In this document: positions 1 through 7,690 of the stretch, in pieces | Numbering within the stretch: the first letter of the stretch is position 1 | Layout: every line of letters begins with the position of its first letter | Assembly: GCA_016204335.1 (NCBI GenBank) | Contig: JACQKU010000009.1 | Span: forward strand, 1-40,929 | From: Candidatus Liptonbacteria bacterium | GTDB lineage: Bacteria > Patescibacteriota > Minisyncoccia > UBA6257 > 2-01-FULL-56-20 | Length of the DNA: 40,929 nt | Direction: 5' to 3' | Made by a program: the position numbers and the translations under genes | Notes under the pieces: model-generated | What the model saw: the letters and a program-made list of their open reading frames with translations, nothing else | Told to the model about the DNA's origin: nothing | Database searches by the model: none

Positions 1-104
1 AGGCCACTGCGACTATTAAGGCACAACGTCCTGCTATTCACCTGAACGAAACGCAGATCGCTGCTCTTGCGGCGTTTGCCCATCGTTCGCGCGGGAGGCA
101 ATAA
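1..104 (+). CDS. 3' end of an unidentified gene (partial)
   Basis: An open frame enters from the left edge (first full codon at base 3) and stops at TAA 102-104, giving the last 33 residues of a protein that ends AHRSRGRQ. The fragment is rich in Ala, Arg and His and shows no motif. A hairpin terminator follows at 229-260, which fits a gene end here. The family cannot be named from so short a tail, and a chance open frame is possible. Confidence 0.4.
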   Translation, partial: ATATIKAQRPAIHLNETQIAALAAFAHRSRGRQ

Positions 105-178
105 TTTGAATTTTTTCCTATTATTCTCCTTCGCCAGAATACCTTGCGGCTTGCCGCGAGGATGAATGGCGAGGAGAA

Positions 179-205
179 CCCTTCCGTAGCTTTGGCGAAG
201 GAGGG
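179..205. repeat. dispersed CGTAGC/GCGAAGG-type repeat
   Basis: The stretch reads CCTTCCGTAGC-TTTGGCGAAGG, an imperfect inverted repeat. Related copies occur at 29515-29541, 30866-30890 and 39841-39900. Short GC-rich repeats of this kind are scattered through this window and often run into coding sequence. Confidence 0.55.
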
Positions 206-228
206 TTGGCTTCGGAAGAATTCCGATA

Positions 229-260
229 CCGCACCGCTTGCGGTGCGGTTCTTCATTTTT
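229..260 (+). terminator. intrinsic terminator
   Basis: A perfect 8-bp stem (CCGCACCG, loop CTTG, CGGTGCGG at 229-248) is followed by a T-rich tail TTCTTCATTTTT. It probably ends the transcript of the partial gene at the left edge. Confidence 0.75.
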
Positions 261-392
261 GAGAAGCTATCGGTATTTTACTTTCCATCAAGCGAAGGAC
301 TTTTCTTTTCGGGAAGCTTTTAGAGATTTCATAAAAGCGAGGAATTTTTTGGTCGGAAAGCTCTCGGAGCTCCGACGGGCTTGGTTTCCTGC

Positions 393-518
393 CGCTATGC
401 TATAGCATACCGCTATGCCATGGCATAGCGCTATGCCGTGGCATAGCGGCGCGGAACTCTCCGAATGATAATCTCTTCGATTCTCAACTTCGGTAGGGCG
501 CTATGCCATGGCATAGCG
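393..518. repeat. cluster of four 20-bp palindromes
   Basis: The perfect palindrome CGCTATGCCATGGCATAGCG occurs at 411-430 and again at 499-518. A copy with one changed central base is at 429-448, and a diverged copy with the 14-bp core TATGCTATAGCATA lies at about 393-410. The first three copies abut. The cluster sits in the gene-free stretch 105-659, which otherwise holds the repeat at 179-205, the terminator at 229-260 and the promoter of the gene at 660. Each copy could form a cruciform, bind a dimeric protein, or be a REP-like repeat. Confidence 0.85.
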
Positions 519-622
519 ACAGGAGCCGCCGGAGCGAGATGCGGGCGCGCGATTCTCGCTGGAAGAATCGCGACACCGGTTTCCGACAAAAATGTTCCGA
601 GCAAAAGTTATGCACAGTCAAA

Positions 623-650
623 TTTGCTCTGGCTGAAATTGTAGTATAAT
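623..650 (+). promoter_or_regulatory. sigma70-like promoter, leaderless
   Basis: A consensus -10 TATAAT lies at 645-650, with TTTGCT (623-628) a plausible -35 at 16-bp spacing. The expected start point is about 657, only a few bases before the ATG at 660. That leaves no room for a Shine-Dalgarno site. Confidence 0.65.
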
Positions 651-659
651 CAATCTACT

Positions 660-1421
660 ATGATAAAGGCAGTACTTTCGCTGTTATTTTCATTTGTTTT
701 GGTCGCAACGACATTCGCGCAACAGACCACATCGTCCGCGCCTTCCGGCGTCCGTGAAGAATCGCGGGAAATTCGCCGGGAAATAAGAAGGGAAAATATT
801 CAGGATATGCGGCAAAACGCCAGGGAACGGCGCGCCGAACTCAAGACGCAGATGCAGGAGAAGCGGGAAGAATTTAAGAAAACTATCGAAGCAAAACGGG
901 AAGAATTGAAAAACGAAATCGAAGCGCGGAAAGAAGCCCTGAAAATCCGCCTTAAAGCGATAAAAGACGAACGAAAAAAGCTGGCTGTCGAAAGAATTGA
1001 CGACGGGCTCGGTAAAATGAACGCGCGAATGACCGCTCACTTCACCGATGTGCTCGACAAGCTCGCGGATGTTCTCGGCAGAATTGTTTCCCGAACCGAT
1101 AAAGCTGCGGATGGGGGATTGGATGTTTCCGCCGTTCGTACCGCCGTTACGGAAGCCGAGAGCGCGATTGCGAGCGCCAGAAGCGCGGTCGCGGCGCAAG
1201 CCGGCAAAGCGTATTCCATAACCGTGACCACGGAAGATACGTTGCGCGCGGATGTCGGCGGCGCGCGGAAAGCGCTTCACGATGATTTGAAAAAAGTCCA
1301 AGACGCGGTGAAAGCCGCCCGAGAGAAAGTCCGCAAGGCGGCGACTACGCTCGCCCAAATTCCCGGAGTAGACCAACCCGCGCCGACTTCGACTTCGGCA
1401 GGGACTTCAACGGTTCAATAA
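660..1421 (+). CDS. secreted coiled-coil protein of unknown function
   Basis: The product has 253 residues. Residues 1-20 form a signal peptide (MIKAVLSLLFSFVLVATTFA, cleavage likely after TFA). Residues 33-118 are a highly charged Arg/Glu/Lys helix typical of an extended coiled coil. A second helical, Ala-rich half covers about 120-235, and the tail is Pro/Thr/Ser-rich. No catalytic motif is visible. The ATG at 660 is preferred because a TATAAT ends 9 nt upstream. The gene opens a same-strand run of exported and membrane proteins; the next gene follows after 13 nt. A periplasmic or surface structural role is an inference from composition only. Confidence 0.85.
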   Translation: MIKAVLSLLFSFVLVATTFAQQTTSSAPSGVREESREIRREIRRENIQDMRQNARERRAELKTQMQEKREEFKKTIEAKREELKNEIEARKEALKIRLKAIKDERKKLAVERIDDGLGKMNARMTAHFTDVLDKLADVLGRIVSRTDKAADGGLDVSAVRTAVTEAESAIASARSAVAAQAGKAYSITVTTEDTLRADVGGARKALHDDLKKVQDAVKAAREKVRKAATTLAQIPGVDQPAPTSTSAGTSTVQ

Positions 1422-1434
1422 TTCAATAACTTAT

Positions 1435-1671
1435 ATGAACAAAAATATCATAATAATCGGAGTCGTCGCCGTTCTTCTCATCGTTGGCGTGTGGTTGTCA
1501 AAAGCGCCGGTTTCACGGGCGCCGGTCACCGAAGGATTGCCGTTGCAGGACGCAACCGGAACAACGCTCCAAACCGGCGATACGACCGGCATAATCAACC
1601 AAGACCTTCAAAATATTACCGTCGAAGAGCCCGATTTTCAGAGCATTGACAGCGACTTAAATTCACTTTAG
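1435..1671 (+). CDS. small membrane-anchored protein
   Basis: This 78-residue protein has one N-terminal hydrophobic segment (residues 4-22) followed by a polar, Thr/Gln/Asp-rich tail of about 55 residues. It looks like a single-pass anchor or an uncleaved signal peptide with an external tail. It starts 13 nt after the coiled-coil gene and lacks a clear ribosome binding site, so it is probably translated from the same mRNA. No family was recognised. Confidence 0.7.
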   Translation: MNKNIIIIGVVAVLLIVGVWLSKAPVSRAPVTEGLPLQDATGTTLQTGDTTGIINQDLQNITVEEPDFQSIDSDLNSL

Positions 1672-1694
1672 GGTGAGGCACATACTGTTTACTT

Positions 1695-2105
1695 ATGAAG
1701 CCCATCCTTACAATTCTACTCGTCGGCAGTTTTATCGGCGTTGCTGTGTTTGGCTTCGCCGGAATGCATAATGGAATGGAAGCCCATGACGGTGATTGTA
1801 TCGCGGCAACTGCTCAAGGCGCAGGTTGTTCAAAACAGGCGAGCCCCGTAGATTACGCGGCTTTTCATCTCAATGCCTTTAAGATTTTTTCTTCCGCCGC
1901 TTTCAGCGAGAACTTTCTAAGCGTTCTTTTGCCGGCGCTCGCGGCATTGCTTTTAATCGGCCTCGGTTTCTTCCGGCAGTTTCTTTTTATGCCGCCCCAG
2001 CCGATTTTATCCCGGCACAAATTCAGAAATACTTTTTCTTTTCCCCAAAAACGGGAATTCATCCGTTGGCTCGCGCTTCACGAAAACAGTCCGGCAACTT
2101 TCTAG
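1695..2105 (+). CDS. membrane protein with His/Cys-containing loop
   Basis: The product has 136 residues. Hydrophobic segments cover about residues 4-24 and 76-98. Between them lies a loop with His, Met and two Cys (GMHNGMEAHDGDC, then GC). The C-terminal 40 residues are basic and aromatic, probably cytoplasmic. The Met/His/Cys-rich loop and the downstream CcdA and copper-ATPase genes suggest a metal or thiol role, but that is context only. It lies 23 nt after the previous gene. No named family was recognised. Confidence 0.7.
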   Translation: MKPILTILLVGSFIGVAVFGFAGMHNGMEAHDGDCIAATAQGAGCSKQASPVDYAAFHLNAFKIFSSAAFSENFLSVLLPALAALLLIGLGFFRQFLFMPPQPILSRHKFRNTFSFPQKREFIRWLALHENSPATF

Positions 2106-2117
2106 GGCGCCGATATA

Positions 2118-2172
2118 AAACCGTTTTGCCCTCTTCCGCGTAAAACCGCGCGAGGGCAAGTCGAACGGGTTT
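2118..2172 (+). promoter_or_regulatory. hairpin between two genes
   Basis: The sequence folds into a two-part hairpin: an inner stem TTGCCCTC/GAGGGCAA (2126-2133 with 2152-2159) and an outer stem AAACCGTT/AACGGGTTT (2118-2125 with 2164-2172). No T-run follows, so a terminator is less likely than an attenuator or mRNA-processing structure ahead of the DUF1573 gene. Confidence 0.45.
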
Positions 2173-2236
2173 GTATCGAGCGTCCGCCAATCCCTGTCTC
2201 GCGGGGATTTTTTGCATTCATAATTTAACAGATATA

Positions 2237-2734
2237 ATGAATAAAATAATCATAGGCATCGGCATCGCGGTAGTCGTCCTCGGCGGACTGGTCTGGATGG
2301 CTCAGCCGGACTCGCAAGGCAATTCCATAACCCCGCCGGCAAGCGGCAGCGGAACGCTTGTCGCGGAAGAAGCAAACAACTATGACTTCGGCACGATTTC
2401 AATGGCGGCCGGAAAAGTAAAACATACGTTCAAAATCAAAAACACCGGCAGCGAGCCATCCACAATAAAGAAAATGTATACTTCCTGTATGTGCACGACA
2501 GCCACGCTTACGAATGGAGGCAGACAGTTCGGACCTTACGGCATGCCTGGACACGGAGCCATCCCCATAATAGATGAAACGGTCAATCCGAACGGGGAAG
2601 CGGCAGTGGAAGTTGTTTTTGACCCGGCGGCGCACGGCCCTGCCGGCGTAGGCCGGATTCAAAGGTCAATTACGATAGAAAATAGCGGGGGACAACCGGT
2701 CGAACTCTTGTTTGCCGCAGTCGTCACCCCATAA
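2237..2734 (+). CDS. DUF1573-family membrane-anchored protein
   Basis: Using the ATG at 2237 the product has 165 residues; the longer frame from a TTG at 2171 would put 22 unrelated residues in front of a clear signal anchor. Residues 3-20 are the hydrophobic anchor. From about residue 48 (YDFGTI...GKVKHTFKIKNTG) the pattern is that of DUF1573, an immunoglobulin-like beta-sandwich domain. A TSCMCTT segment adds a C-x-C pair. The C-terminal part carries VNPNGEAAVEVVFDP, which suits this fold. DUF1573 proteins are extracytoplasmic and of uncertain function. CcdA starts 5 nt downstream, so the two are almost certainly co-expressed. Confidence 0.8.
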   Translation: MNKIIIGIGIAVVVLGGLVWMAQPDSQGNSITPPASGSGTLVAEEANNYDFGTISMAAGKVKHTFKIKNTGSEPSTIKKMYTSCMCTTATLTNGGRQFGPYGMPGHGAIPIIDETVNPNGEAAVEVVFDPAAHGPAGVGRIQRSITIENSGGQPVELLFAAVVTP

Positions 2735-2739
2735 ATCTT

Positions 2740-3522
2740 ATGAGTAAAAAACTTGCGATTCTCATTGCGGTCGCTGTTCTGCTGTTCGGTTCGGTGATTT
2801 TCCTGAAATCGGGAAATATCGGGACTACCGCGCTATGGAATTTAAGCGCCGAAGGAAAATGGCTGCTCCCTCTCGTGGGCATCGCCGCGCTGATAGACAG
2901 CATCAACCCGTGCGCGTTCGGAATTCTGCTCCTGACAATCGCATTCCTGCTCTCTCTTCAAAAGACGAGAGCCGGCATATTGAAAATTGGCGGCGTATAC
3001 ATCCTCGGACTTTTTACGGTCTATCTTCTCATAGGATTGGGAATTCTTCAGGCGCTCCATATCTTCAACACGCCGCATTTCATGGCGAAAGCGGGAGCGG
3101 CGCTTTTGGTCGCGCTTGGCGGCATCAATATCATCAACGAGTTTTTCCCGTCGTTTCCCGTCAAGCTCCGCATTCCGCAAGCGGCGCATAATAAAATGGC
3201 CGCGCTAATGAATAAAGCTTCCCTCCCGGCCGTATTTTTGCTGGGCGTACTGGTGGGACTCTGCGAGTTCCCGTGCACCGGCGGACCGTACCTTATGGTG
3301 CTCGGGTTGCTCCACGACCAGGGGACATACCTCGCCGGAGTCGGCTACCTCCTGCTCTACAACTTAATCTTTATTCTTCCGCTTGTCGTCATTCTGCTTA
3401 TCGCGAGCGACAACGCGCTTCTTGAAAAGGTGAAAGCATGGAAAAAAGCCGAAACAAAACATATGCGGCTGTGGGGCGGCATCGCAATGATAGCGCTCGG
3501 CGGCATTATCTTTCTCCTTTAA
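2740..3522 (+). CDS. ccdA: CcdA/DsbD-type thiol-disulfide transmembrane protein
   Basis: The product has 260 residues and about seven hydrophobic helices. Family signatures are DSINPCAFG (Cys58) and GLCEFPCTGGP (Cys175 and Cys179). In CcdA and the DsbD membrane domain such Cys residues pass electrons from cytoplasmic thioredoxin across the membrane to extracytoplasmic thiol proteins. Its tight linkage to a DUF1573 gene upstream and a CPIC-motif membrane protein 4 nt downstream suggests it keeps Cys-rich partners of this cluster reduced. Which of its Cys form the redox pair is inferred from the family, not shown here. Confidence 0.87.
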   Translation: MSKKLAILIAVAVLLFGSVIFLKSGNIGTTALWNLSAEGKWLLPLVGIAALIDSINPCAFGILLLTIAFLLSLQKTRAGILKIGGVYILGLFTVYLLIGLGILQALHIFNTPHFMAKAGAALLVALGGINIINEFFPSFPVKLRIPQAAHNKMAALMNKASLPAVFLLGVLVGLCEFPCTGGPYLMVLGLLHDQGTYLAGVGYLLLYNLIFILPLVVILLIASDNALLEKVKAWKKAETKHMRLWGGIAMIALGGIIFLL

Positions 3523-3526
3523 ATCT

Positions 3527-4033
3527 ATGCTCATTGCCATCGCCACAACTTCAATTCTGGGCATTACTCTGCTTGCGCACCTTGCCAATCGAATTTTGCT
3601 CCCTCGACTTCGCTCGGGACAAGCTTTCCGGATTTGCCCGATATGCGCGGGTGTATCCGGCACATGGATAGGTCTCGTCATTGCGCGTTTTTTGGGCTAC
3701 CCGATTGATGTCGCAATTCCCTCGCTCTTAATGGGCGGGTCGGTTGTCGGTATCGCGTATCAGCTTGAGAAAAAACTGCCCGTAGACAGGTCATCGCTTC
3801 TTTGGAAGACATTCTTTATTCCCGCAGGATTTATTGCCGCATATGCCATTCTGATGGAATGGCAGGGGATATTTTTTGCCGCGCTTATTTTTCTCTTATT
3901 GTTGTCCTATCTGTTTCTTCCGCCGCGCAAACAGCAAGAATCGCAAAAAAAAGCAGTCGCTGTCCCCATAGGGAGCGAGCCTCGCCCGATTGGGCGGGAG
4001 GAACTCAAGAAAAAAATGAAGGATTGTTGTTAA
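3527..4033 (+). CDS. membrane protein with CPIC motif and C-terminal CC
   Basis: The product has 168 residues and about four hydrophobic helices. A CPICAG motif sits near residue 37 and the protein ends KDCC, so it has a possible N-side Cys pair and a vicinal Cys pair. Just before CPIC lies the peptide LPRLRSGQAF, encoded by a dispersed genomic repeat (3601-3625), so part of the first loop is repeat-derived. The gene begins 4 nt after ccdA. A role as redox partner of CcdA is inferred from the Cys pairs and position. No named family was recognised. Confidence 0.75.
   Translation: MLIAIATTSILGITLLAHLANRILLPRLRSGQAFRICPICAGVSGTWIGLVIARFLGYPIDVAIPSLLMGGSVVGIAYQLEKKLPVDRSSLLWKTFFIPAGFIAAYAILMEWQGIFFAALIFLLLLSYLFLPPRKQQESQKKAVAVPIGSEPRPIGREELKKKMKDCC
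3601..3625. repeat. dispersed TCGACTTCGCTCGG repeat inside a gene
   Basis: CTCGACTTCGCTCGGGACAA is one half of a palindromic repeat family also seen at 9337-9364, 33671-33711, 34823-34864, 35269-35288 and 37613-37661. Here it is translated in frame as part of the CPIC-motif membrane protein. Confidence 0.7.
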
Positions 4034-4048
4034 TCAAAATTCAAATCT

Positions 4049-5011
4049 ATGGAAAACGAAGCACAAAATCAAACAACGGAACAATTTCCGGAAGCCGGAC
4101 AAACTAAAAAGGACTATATGCTCCCGGCGAGCATACTTATCTCGGCGATAATTCTTGCAGGCGCGTGGGTTTACACGACCGGGCTCAAAGCTACCAATGC
4201 TCCGCAAAAAGCAAACATCGCCGGAACGTCCGCAAAAGCGCCGGTGTCCGGGTTTGAAGACAGGGTGTTGCCGCCCGGGGGAGTTGTTCTGCCCGTCGTT
4301 TGGGGCGACCTTGGCGCAAAACTTGCGGGTGCCGGCGCTATTGACGCAGACAGATTCAAGGCCATATATATATATGAAGAGAAGGGCACATTCACCGATG
4401 AGTACAAAAATCTGCTTCTCGGGCGGAGTAACGGTGAATTAAAAATTACGAAAGGCAATGCCGGATACCTCCTGAATTTATTTTGGGCGCTCGGTCTTGC
4501 GAATAAAAATCCTATCTTGGAAAAAGGCGAAATGATGAACCCTGCGTATGGCGGAGCCGGAAACTTTGCCTCGACAGGCGGTTGGACAATCGCACAAGGC
4601 ACCGCAATGGATCATTACAGCCGTCATAAATTCTTTGATCTGACTACCGAACAGCAGGCTCTTGTGGATAAAATATCAAATGGCATTTATAGACCGTGTT
4701 GCGGCAACTCCACGCATTTCCCGGATTGCAATCACGGCATGGCCATGTTGGGACTTTTGGAGCTTATGGCTTCGCATGGAGCAAGCGAGCGGGATATGTG
4801 GAAGGCGGCTCTGGCGGTGAATTCATATTGGTTTCCGGACACCTACCTCACAATAGCAACCTTTATGAAAAATAAAGGGGTTGATTGGAAAGACGTGAAT
4901 CCGCAAGAAATCCTCGGAATCGATTATTCCAGCGCCCAAGGATATCAGAGAATCGCTTCTCAGGTTGTCAAACCGCAACAACAGCAGGGAGGGGGCGGAT
5001 GCGGTGTTTAA
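4049..5011 (+). CDS. anchored protein with CC..H..C.H motif, unknown family
   Basis: The product has 320 residues. Residues 24-44 form a single membrane anchor after a short polar N-terminus, so the bulk is probably outside the membrane. The striking segment is residues 215-233, with Cys217, Cys218, His223, Cys227 and His229 followed by Met231 and Met233, a likely metal or redox site. A Gln/Gly-rich tail ends GGGGCGV with Cys318. The gene follows a CcdA operon and precedes a copper-exporting ATPase, so copper binding or reduction is a reasonable guess. I do not recognise the fold. The start at 4049 is an ATG 15 nt after the upstream stop. Confidence 0.75.
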   Translation: MENEAQNQTTEQFPEAGQTKKDYMLPASILISAIILAGAWVYTTGLKATNAPQKANIAGTSAKAPVSGFEDRVLPPGGVVLPVVWGDLGAKLAGAGAIDADRFKAIYIYEEKGTFTDEYKNLLLGRSNGELKITKGNAGYLLNLFWALGLANKNPILEKGEMMNPAYGGAGNFASTGGWTIAQGTAMDHYSRHKFFDLTTEQQALVDKISNGIYRPCCGNSTHFPDCNHGMAMLGLLELMASHGASERDMWKAALAVNSYWFPDTYLTIATFMKNKGVDWKDVNPQEILGIDYSSAQGYQRIASQVVKPQQQQGGGGCGV

Positions 5012-5015
5012 GCGG

Positions 5016-5021
5016 TATAAT
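5016..5021 (+). promoter_or_regulatory. -10 box of the copper ATPase gene
   Basis: TATAAT at 5016-5021 ends 11 nt before the ATG at 5033, predicting a leader of about 5 nt. It argues for the ATG at 5033 over the TTG at 5021, which overlaps the -10 box. No good -35 is visible, so the gene may also be read from the upstream operon. Confidence 0.55.
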
Positions 5022-5032
5022 TGCAAATAATC

Positions 5033-7132
5033 ATGAACCGTGAAGAACATAAAAAATCCTACGCCTGCCCGATGCATCCGGAAGTTGTTTCGGACAAGCC
5101 GGGCATGTGCTCCGAATGCGGGATGAACCTCATTCCCGCAAAAAAGAAAAAGACGGCGGCGGATGCGGACAGGCACGCAGGACATAAGACGGAATCCTTT
5201 CTGCGAAAGTTTTTGGTGGTGTCGGCGCTGACCGTTCCAATCCTTGCGTATTCGGAATTATTCGAAAAGGTTTTTGAGCGGACCGCGCCGAAATTCTCCG
5301 GCTCGGAGTTCGTTATTCTGGCGTTCGGCTCAATCATATTTTTTTACGGCGGCTGGATATTTTTGGCAAGCGCGCGGAGAGAGCTGAAAGCGCGCCTCCC
5401 CGGTATGATGACGCTCATCGCTCTTGCAATAACCGCCGCTTACTCCTTCAGCGTTTTCGCTGTTTTGACCGGCCGCGAGCATACGCTGTTCTGGGAACTC
5501 TCGACGCTGATTGCCGTGATGCTTCTCGGCCACTGGATTGAGATGCGCGCTGTTGCCGGAGCGCAGGGCGCTCTCAAGGAACTGGCGAAACTGCTTCCCG
5601 ATACCGCAGAAGTGATACGAGGCAATGCCACGGAGATTATTCCAATCGCTGAACTTAAAATCGGAGATGTAATGCTCGTAAAACCGGGCGGAAAAGTGCC
5701 GGCTGACGGCAAAATCGCAGAAGGGCGTTCGGAACTAAACGAGTCAATTATTACCGGAGAGTCCAAACCGGTTTCTAAACAAGCGAACGATGAACTGATT
5801 GCCGGTTCCATAAACGGCGATGGAACGTTAAAAGTATCGGTGACCAAAATCGGCGAGCATACTTTTCTTGCGGGTGTAATGCGTCTTGTGGCGGACGCTC
5901 AAGCATCAAAATCGCGGCTTCAGATGCTTTCCGACCGCGCCGCTTTTTATCTTACCGTGCTTGCGGTTGCGGCCGGAGGTATTACCCTTACGTTGTGGCT
6001 TTTGGCGGGAGCCGGCATTGTTTTTGCCACGGAGCGATTAGTGGCGGTTTTGGTCATCGCGTGTCCGCACGCGCTTGGTTTGGCAATACCTTTGGTTGCT
6101 TCCATTTCAACAACGATGGCGGCGCGCGGCGGTCTTTTGGTCCGCCAGCGCCTTGCGCTTGAGGCGGCCCGAAAAATAAATGTTGTCCTGTTTGACAAGA
6201 CGGGAACGCTCACAAAAGGAGAATTCGGCGTGGACGCAATCATCGCCAACGACGGAGGGAGCGAGGACAATGTGCTTCAACTCGCCGCGTCAGTGAACAG
6301 CCATTCGGAACATCCTCTCGCAAAAGCAATGGTTTCGGAGGCGAGAAAGCGGCAACTCTTGCTCACCGAAGTAAAGGACTTCGAACGCATCCCAAGCGGC
6401 GGAGCCAAAGGATGGCTCGAGGGGACAGAGATGTTTGTCGGCAACGAAAGATTGCTTGCGGAAAAAGCGGTTCGGTTGCATTCGGAATTTAAGTCCCGCG
6501 CCGACATTCTCTCTCGTCAGGGCAAAACGGTTATTTATGTCATTGCCGGAAACGCTTTGGTCGGAAGCATCGCTCTTGTAGATGTCATACGCGAAGAGTC
6601 GCGCGAAGCCGTTAAAGCGCTTAAAGAATTAGGCGTAAAAGTCGCGATGGTCACCGGTGATTCCGAAGATGTCGCCAAGTGGGTTTCCGACGAACTGGGC
6701 GTTGATGAATATTTCGCAAAAGTCCTGCCGCATGAAAAATCGGAAAAGGTAAGAATTTTGCAGTCCAAAGGATACAAAGTGGCGATGGTCGGCGACGGAG
6801 TAAATGACGCGCCCGCCTTGACGCAAGCCGACCTCGGCATTGCCATTGGCGCGGGGACAAACGTGGCAATCGAATCAGCCGGAATTATTCTTGTAAAAAG
6901 CGACCCGCGGGATATTCCCAAAATTATTAAACTTTCACGGCTCACCTACGGAAAAATGATTCAAAATCTCTTTTGGGCGACTGCGTACAATATTGTCGCT
7001 CTGCCGCTCGCGGCCGGAGCATTGGTTTTCAAAGGCATTATTCTGGAACCGGCGGTCGCGGCGGTATTTATGTCATTGAGCACGGTAATCGTGGCGTTTA
7101 ACGCGGTGTTGTTGAGAAAACAAAAGTTGTAA
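5033..7132 (+). CDS. copB: copper-translocating P-type ATPase, CPH (CopB-like) class
   Basis: The product has 699 residues. Residues 11-35 form a heavy-metal binding domain (C-x-MHP then PGMCSECGMNLIP). Next come membrane helices, the actuator motif TGES (241-244), the ion-site motif CPH (344-346), the phosphorylation loop DKTGT (388-392), the HP dipeptide (427-428) and the hinge GDGVND (587-592). CPH rather than CPC marks the CopB-type P1B subclass, which exports copper or silver, so the substrate is probably Cu+ or Cu2+. All ATPase residues are intact and the length is normal. It lies 21 nt after the Cys/His protein gene, with which it probably works. Confidence 0.93.
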   Translation: MNREEHKKSYACPMHPEVVSDKPGMCSECGMNLIPAKKKKTAADADRHAGHKTESFLRKFLVVSALTVPILAYSELFEKVFERTAPKFSGSEFVILAFGSIIFFYGGWIFLASARRELKARLPGMMTLIALAITAAYSFSVFAVLTGREHTLFWELSTLIAVMLLGHWIEMRAVAGAQGALKELAKLLPDTAEVIRGNATEIIPIAELKIGDVMLVKPGGKVPADGKIAEGRSELNESIITGESKPVSKQANDELIAGSINGDGTLKVSVTKIGEHTFLAGVMRLVADAQASKSRLQMLSDRAAFYLTVLAVAAGGITLTLWLLAGAGIVFATERLVAVLVIACPHALGLAIPLVASISTTMAARGGLLVRQRLALEAARKINVVLFDKTGTLTKGEFGVDAIIANDGGSEDNVLQLAASVNSHSEHPLAKAMVSEARKRQLLLTEVKDFERIPSGGAKGWLEGTEMFVGNERLLAEKAVRLHSEFKSRADILSRQGKTVIYVIAGNALVGSIALVDVIREESREAVKALKELGVKVAMVTGDSEDVAKWVSDELGVDEYFAKVLPHEKSEKVRILQSKGYKVAMVGDGVNDAPALTQADLGIAIGAGTNVAIESAGIILVKSDPRDIPKIIKLSRLTYGKMIQNLFWATAYNIVALPLAAGALVFKGIILEPAVAAVFMSLSTVIVAFNAVLLRKQKL

Positions 7133-7203
7133 ACATTCCCGGAGGGTCGAACCGGGCATTGAAAAACGAACAAATAACCGTTAATATGCGGATATGGATA
7201 AAA

Positions 7204-7242
7204 AAGATTTACTGCCGCGCGCGGCATTGCCGATAAAATCTT
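7204..7242 (+). promoter_or_regulatory. intergenic hairpin
   Basis: An outer stem AAGATTT/AAATCTT (7204-7210 with 7236-7242) encloses the perfect 14-bp palindrome TGCCGCGCGCGGCA (7213-7226). It lies in the 135-bp gap between the ATPase and the DoxX-like gene. It is followed by A-rich, not T-rich, sequence, so it is not a standard + strand terminator. Confidence 0.45.
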
Positions 7243-7267
7243 AAATAAAAAAAATAATAAAAAAATT

Positions 7268-7648
7268 ATGAACACAAAACTTATTGAATGGGTCTTGCGG
7301 ATATCGATAGCAGGCGAGTTCATCGGCCACGGCGTATTCGCTTTGCAGGGCAGAAAGGACTGGGTCGGCTGGTTTGCTAAGTTCGGGGTCGCCGATGCCG
7401 GCATCGCGGCACAAATGCTTTTTCTTATCGGAGCAATGGACGTTGTTCTGGCAATTCTTATTCTGATTAAACCGGTCCGCATCGCGCTCCTTTGGATGGT
7501 ATTCTGGGGCTTCTGGACCGCCTTGATAAGGCCACTGGTCGGAATGCCCATTTGGGATTTCGTGGAACGCTGGGCTAACTGGGGCGCGCCGCTGGCGTTG
7601 CTCTTCTTGGTCGGCTGGCCGAAAACAATTAAAGAATGGTTCAGATAA
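7268..7648 (+). CDS. DoxX-like membrane protein
   Basis: The product has 126 residues and four predicted membrane helices. The N-terminal LRISIAGEFIGHGVFALQG and later helices match the DoxX/DoxD-like fold of small integral membrane proteins with varied redox-linked roles. The ATG at 7268 follows an A-rich stretch with no Shine-Dalgarno site. The substrate is unknown. Confidence 0.72.
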   Translation: MNTKLIEWVLRISIAGEFIGHGVFALQGRKDWVGWFAKFGVADAGIAAQMLFLIGAMDVVLAILILIKPVRIALLWMVFWGFWTALIRPLVGMPIWDFVERWANWGAPLALLFLVGWPKTIKEWFR

Positions 7649-7690
7649 TTTTATGTGGTTCGGATAGAGGTTGGTTTTCGGTTAATTAAT

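Noticed and set aside
690-1376. 228-residue minus-strand ORF opposite the coiled-coil gene
   Set aside because: It is the antisense shadow of a charged, GC-rich coding sequence; the + strand gene has a signal peptide, promoter and operon partners.
2171-2236. N-terminal extension of the DUF1573 protein from a TTG start
   Set aside because: The added residues are not hydrophobic or conserved-looking and lie in front of a clear signal anchor that begins at the ATG 2237.
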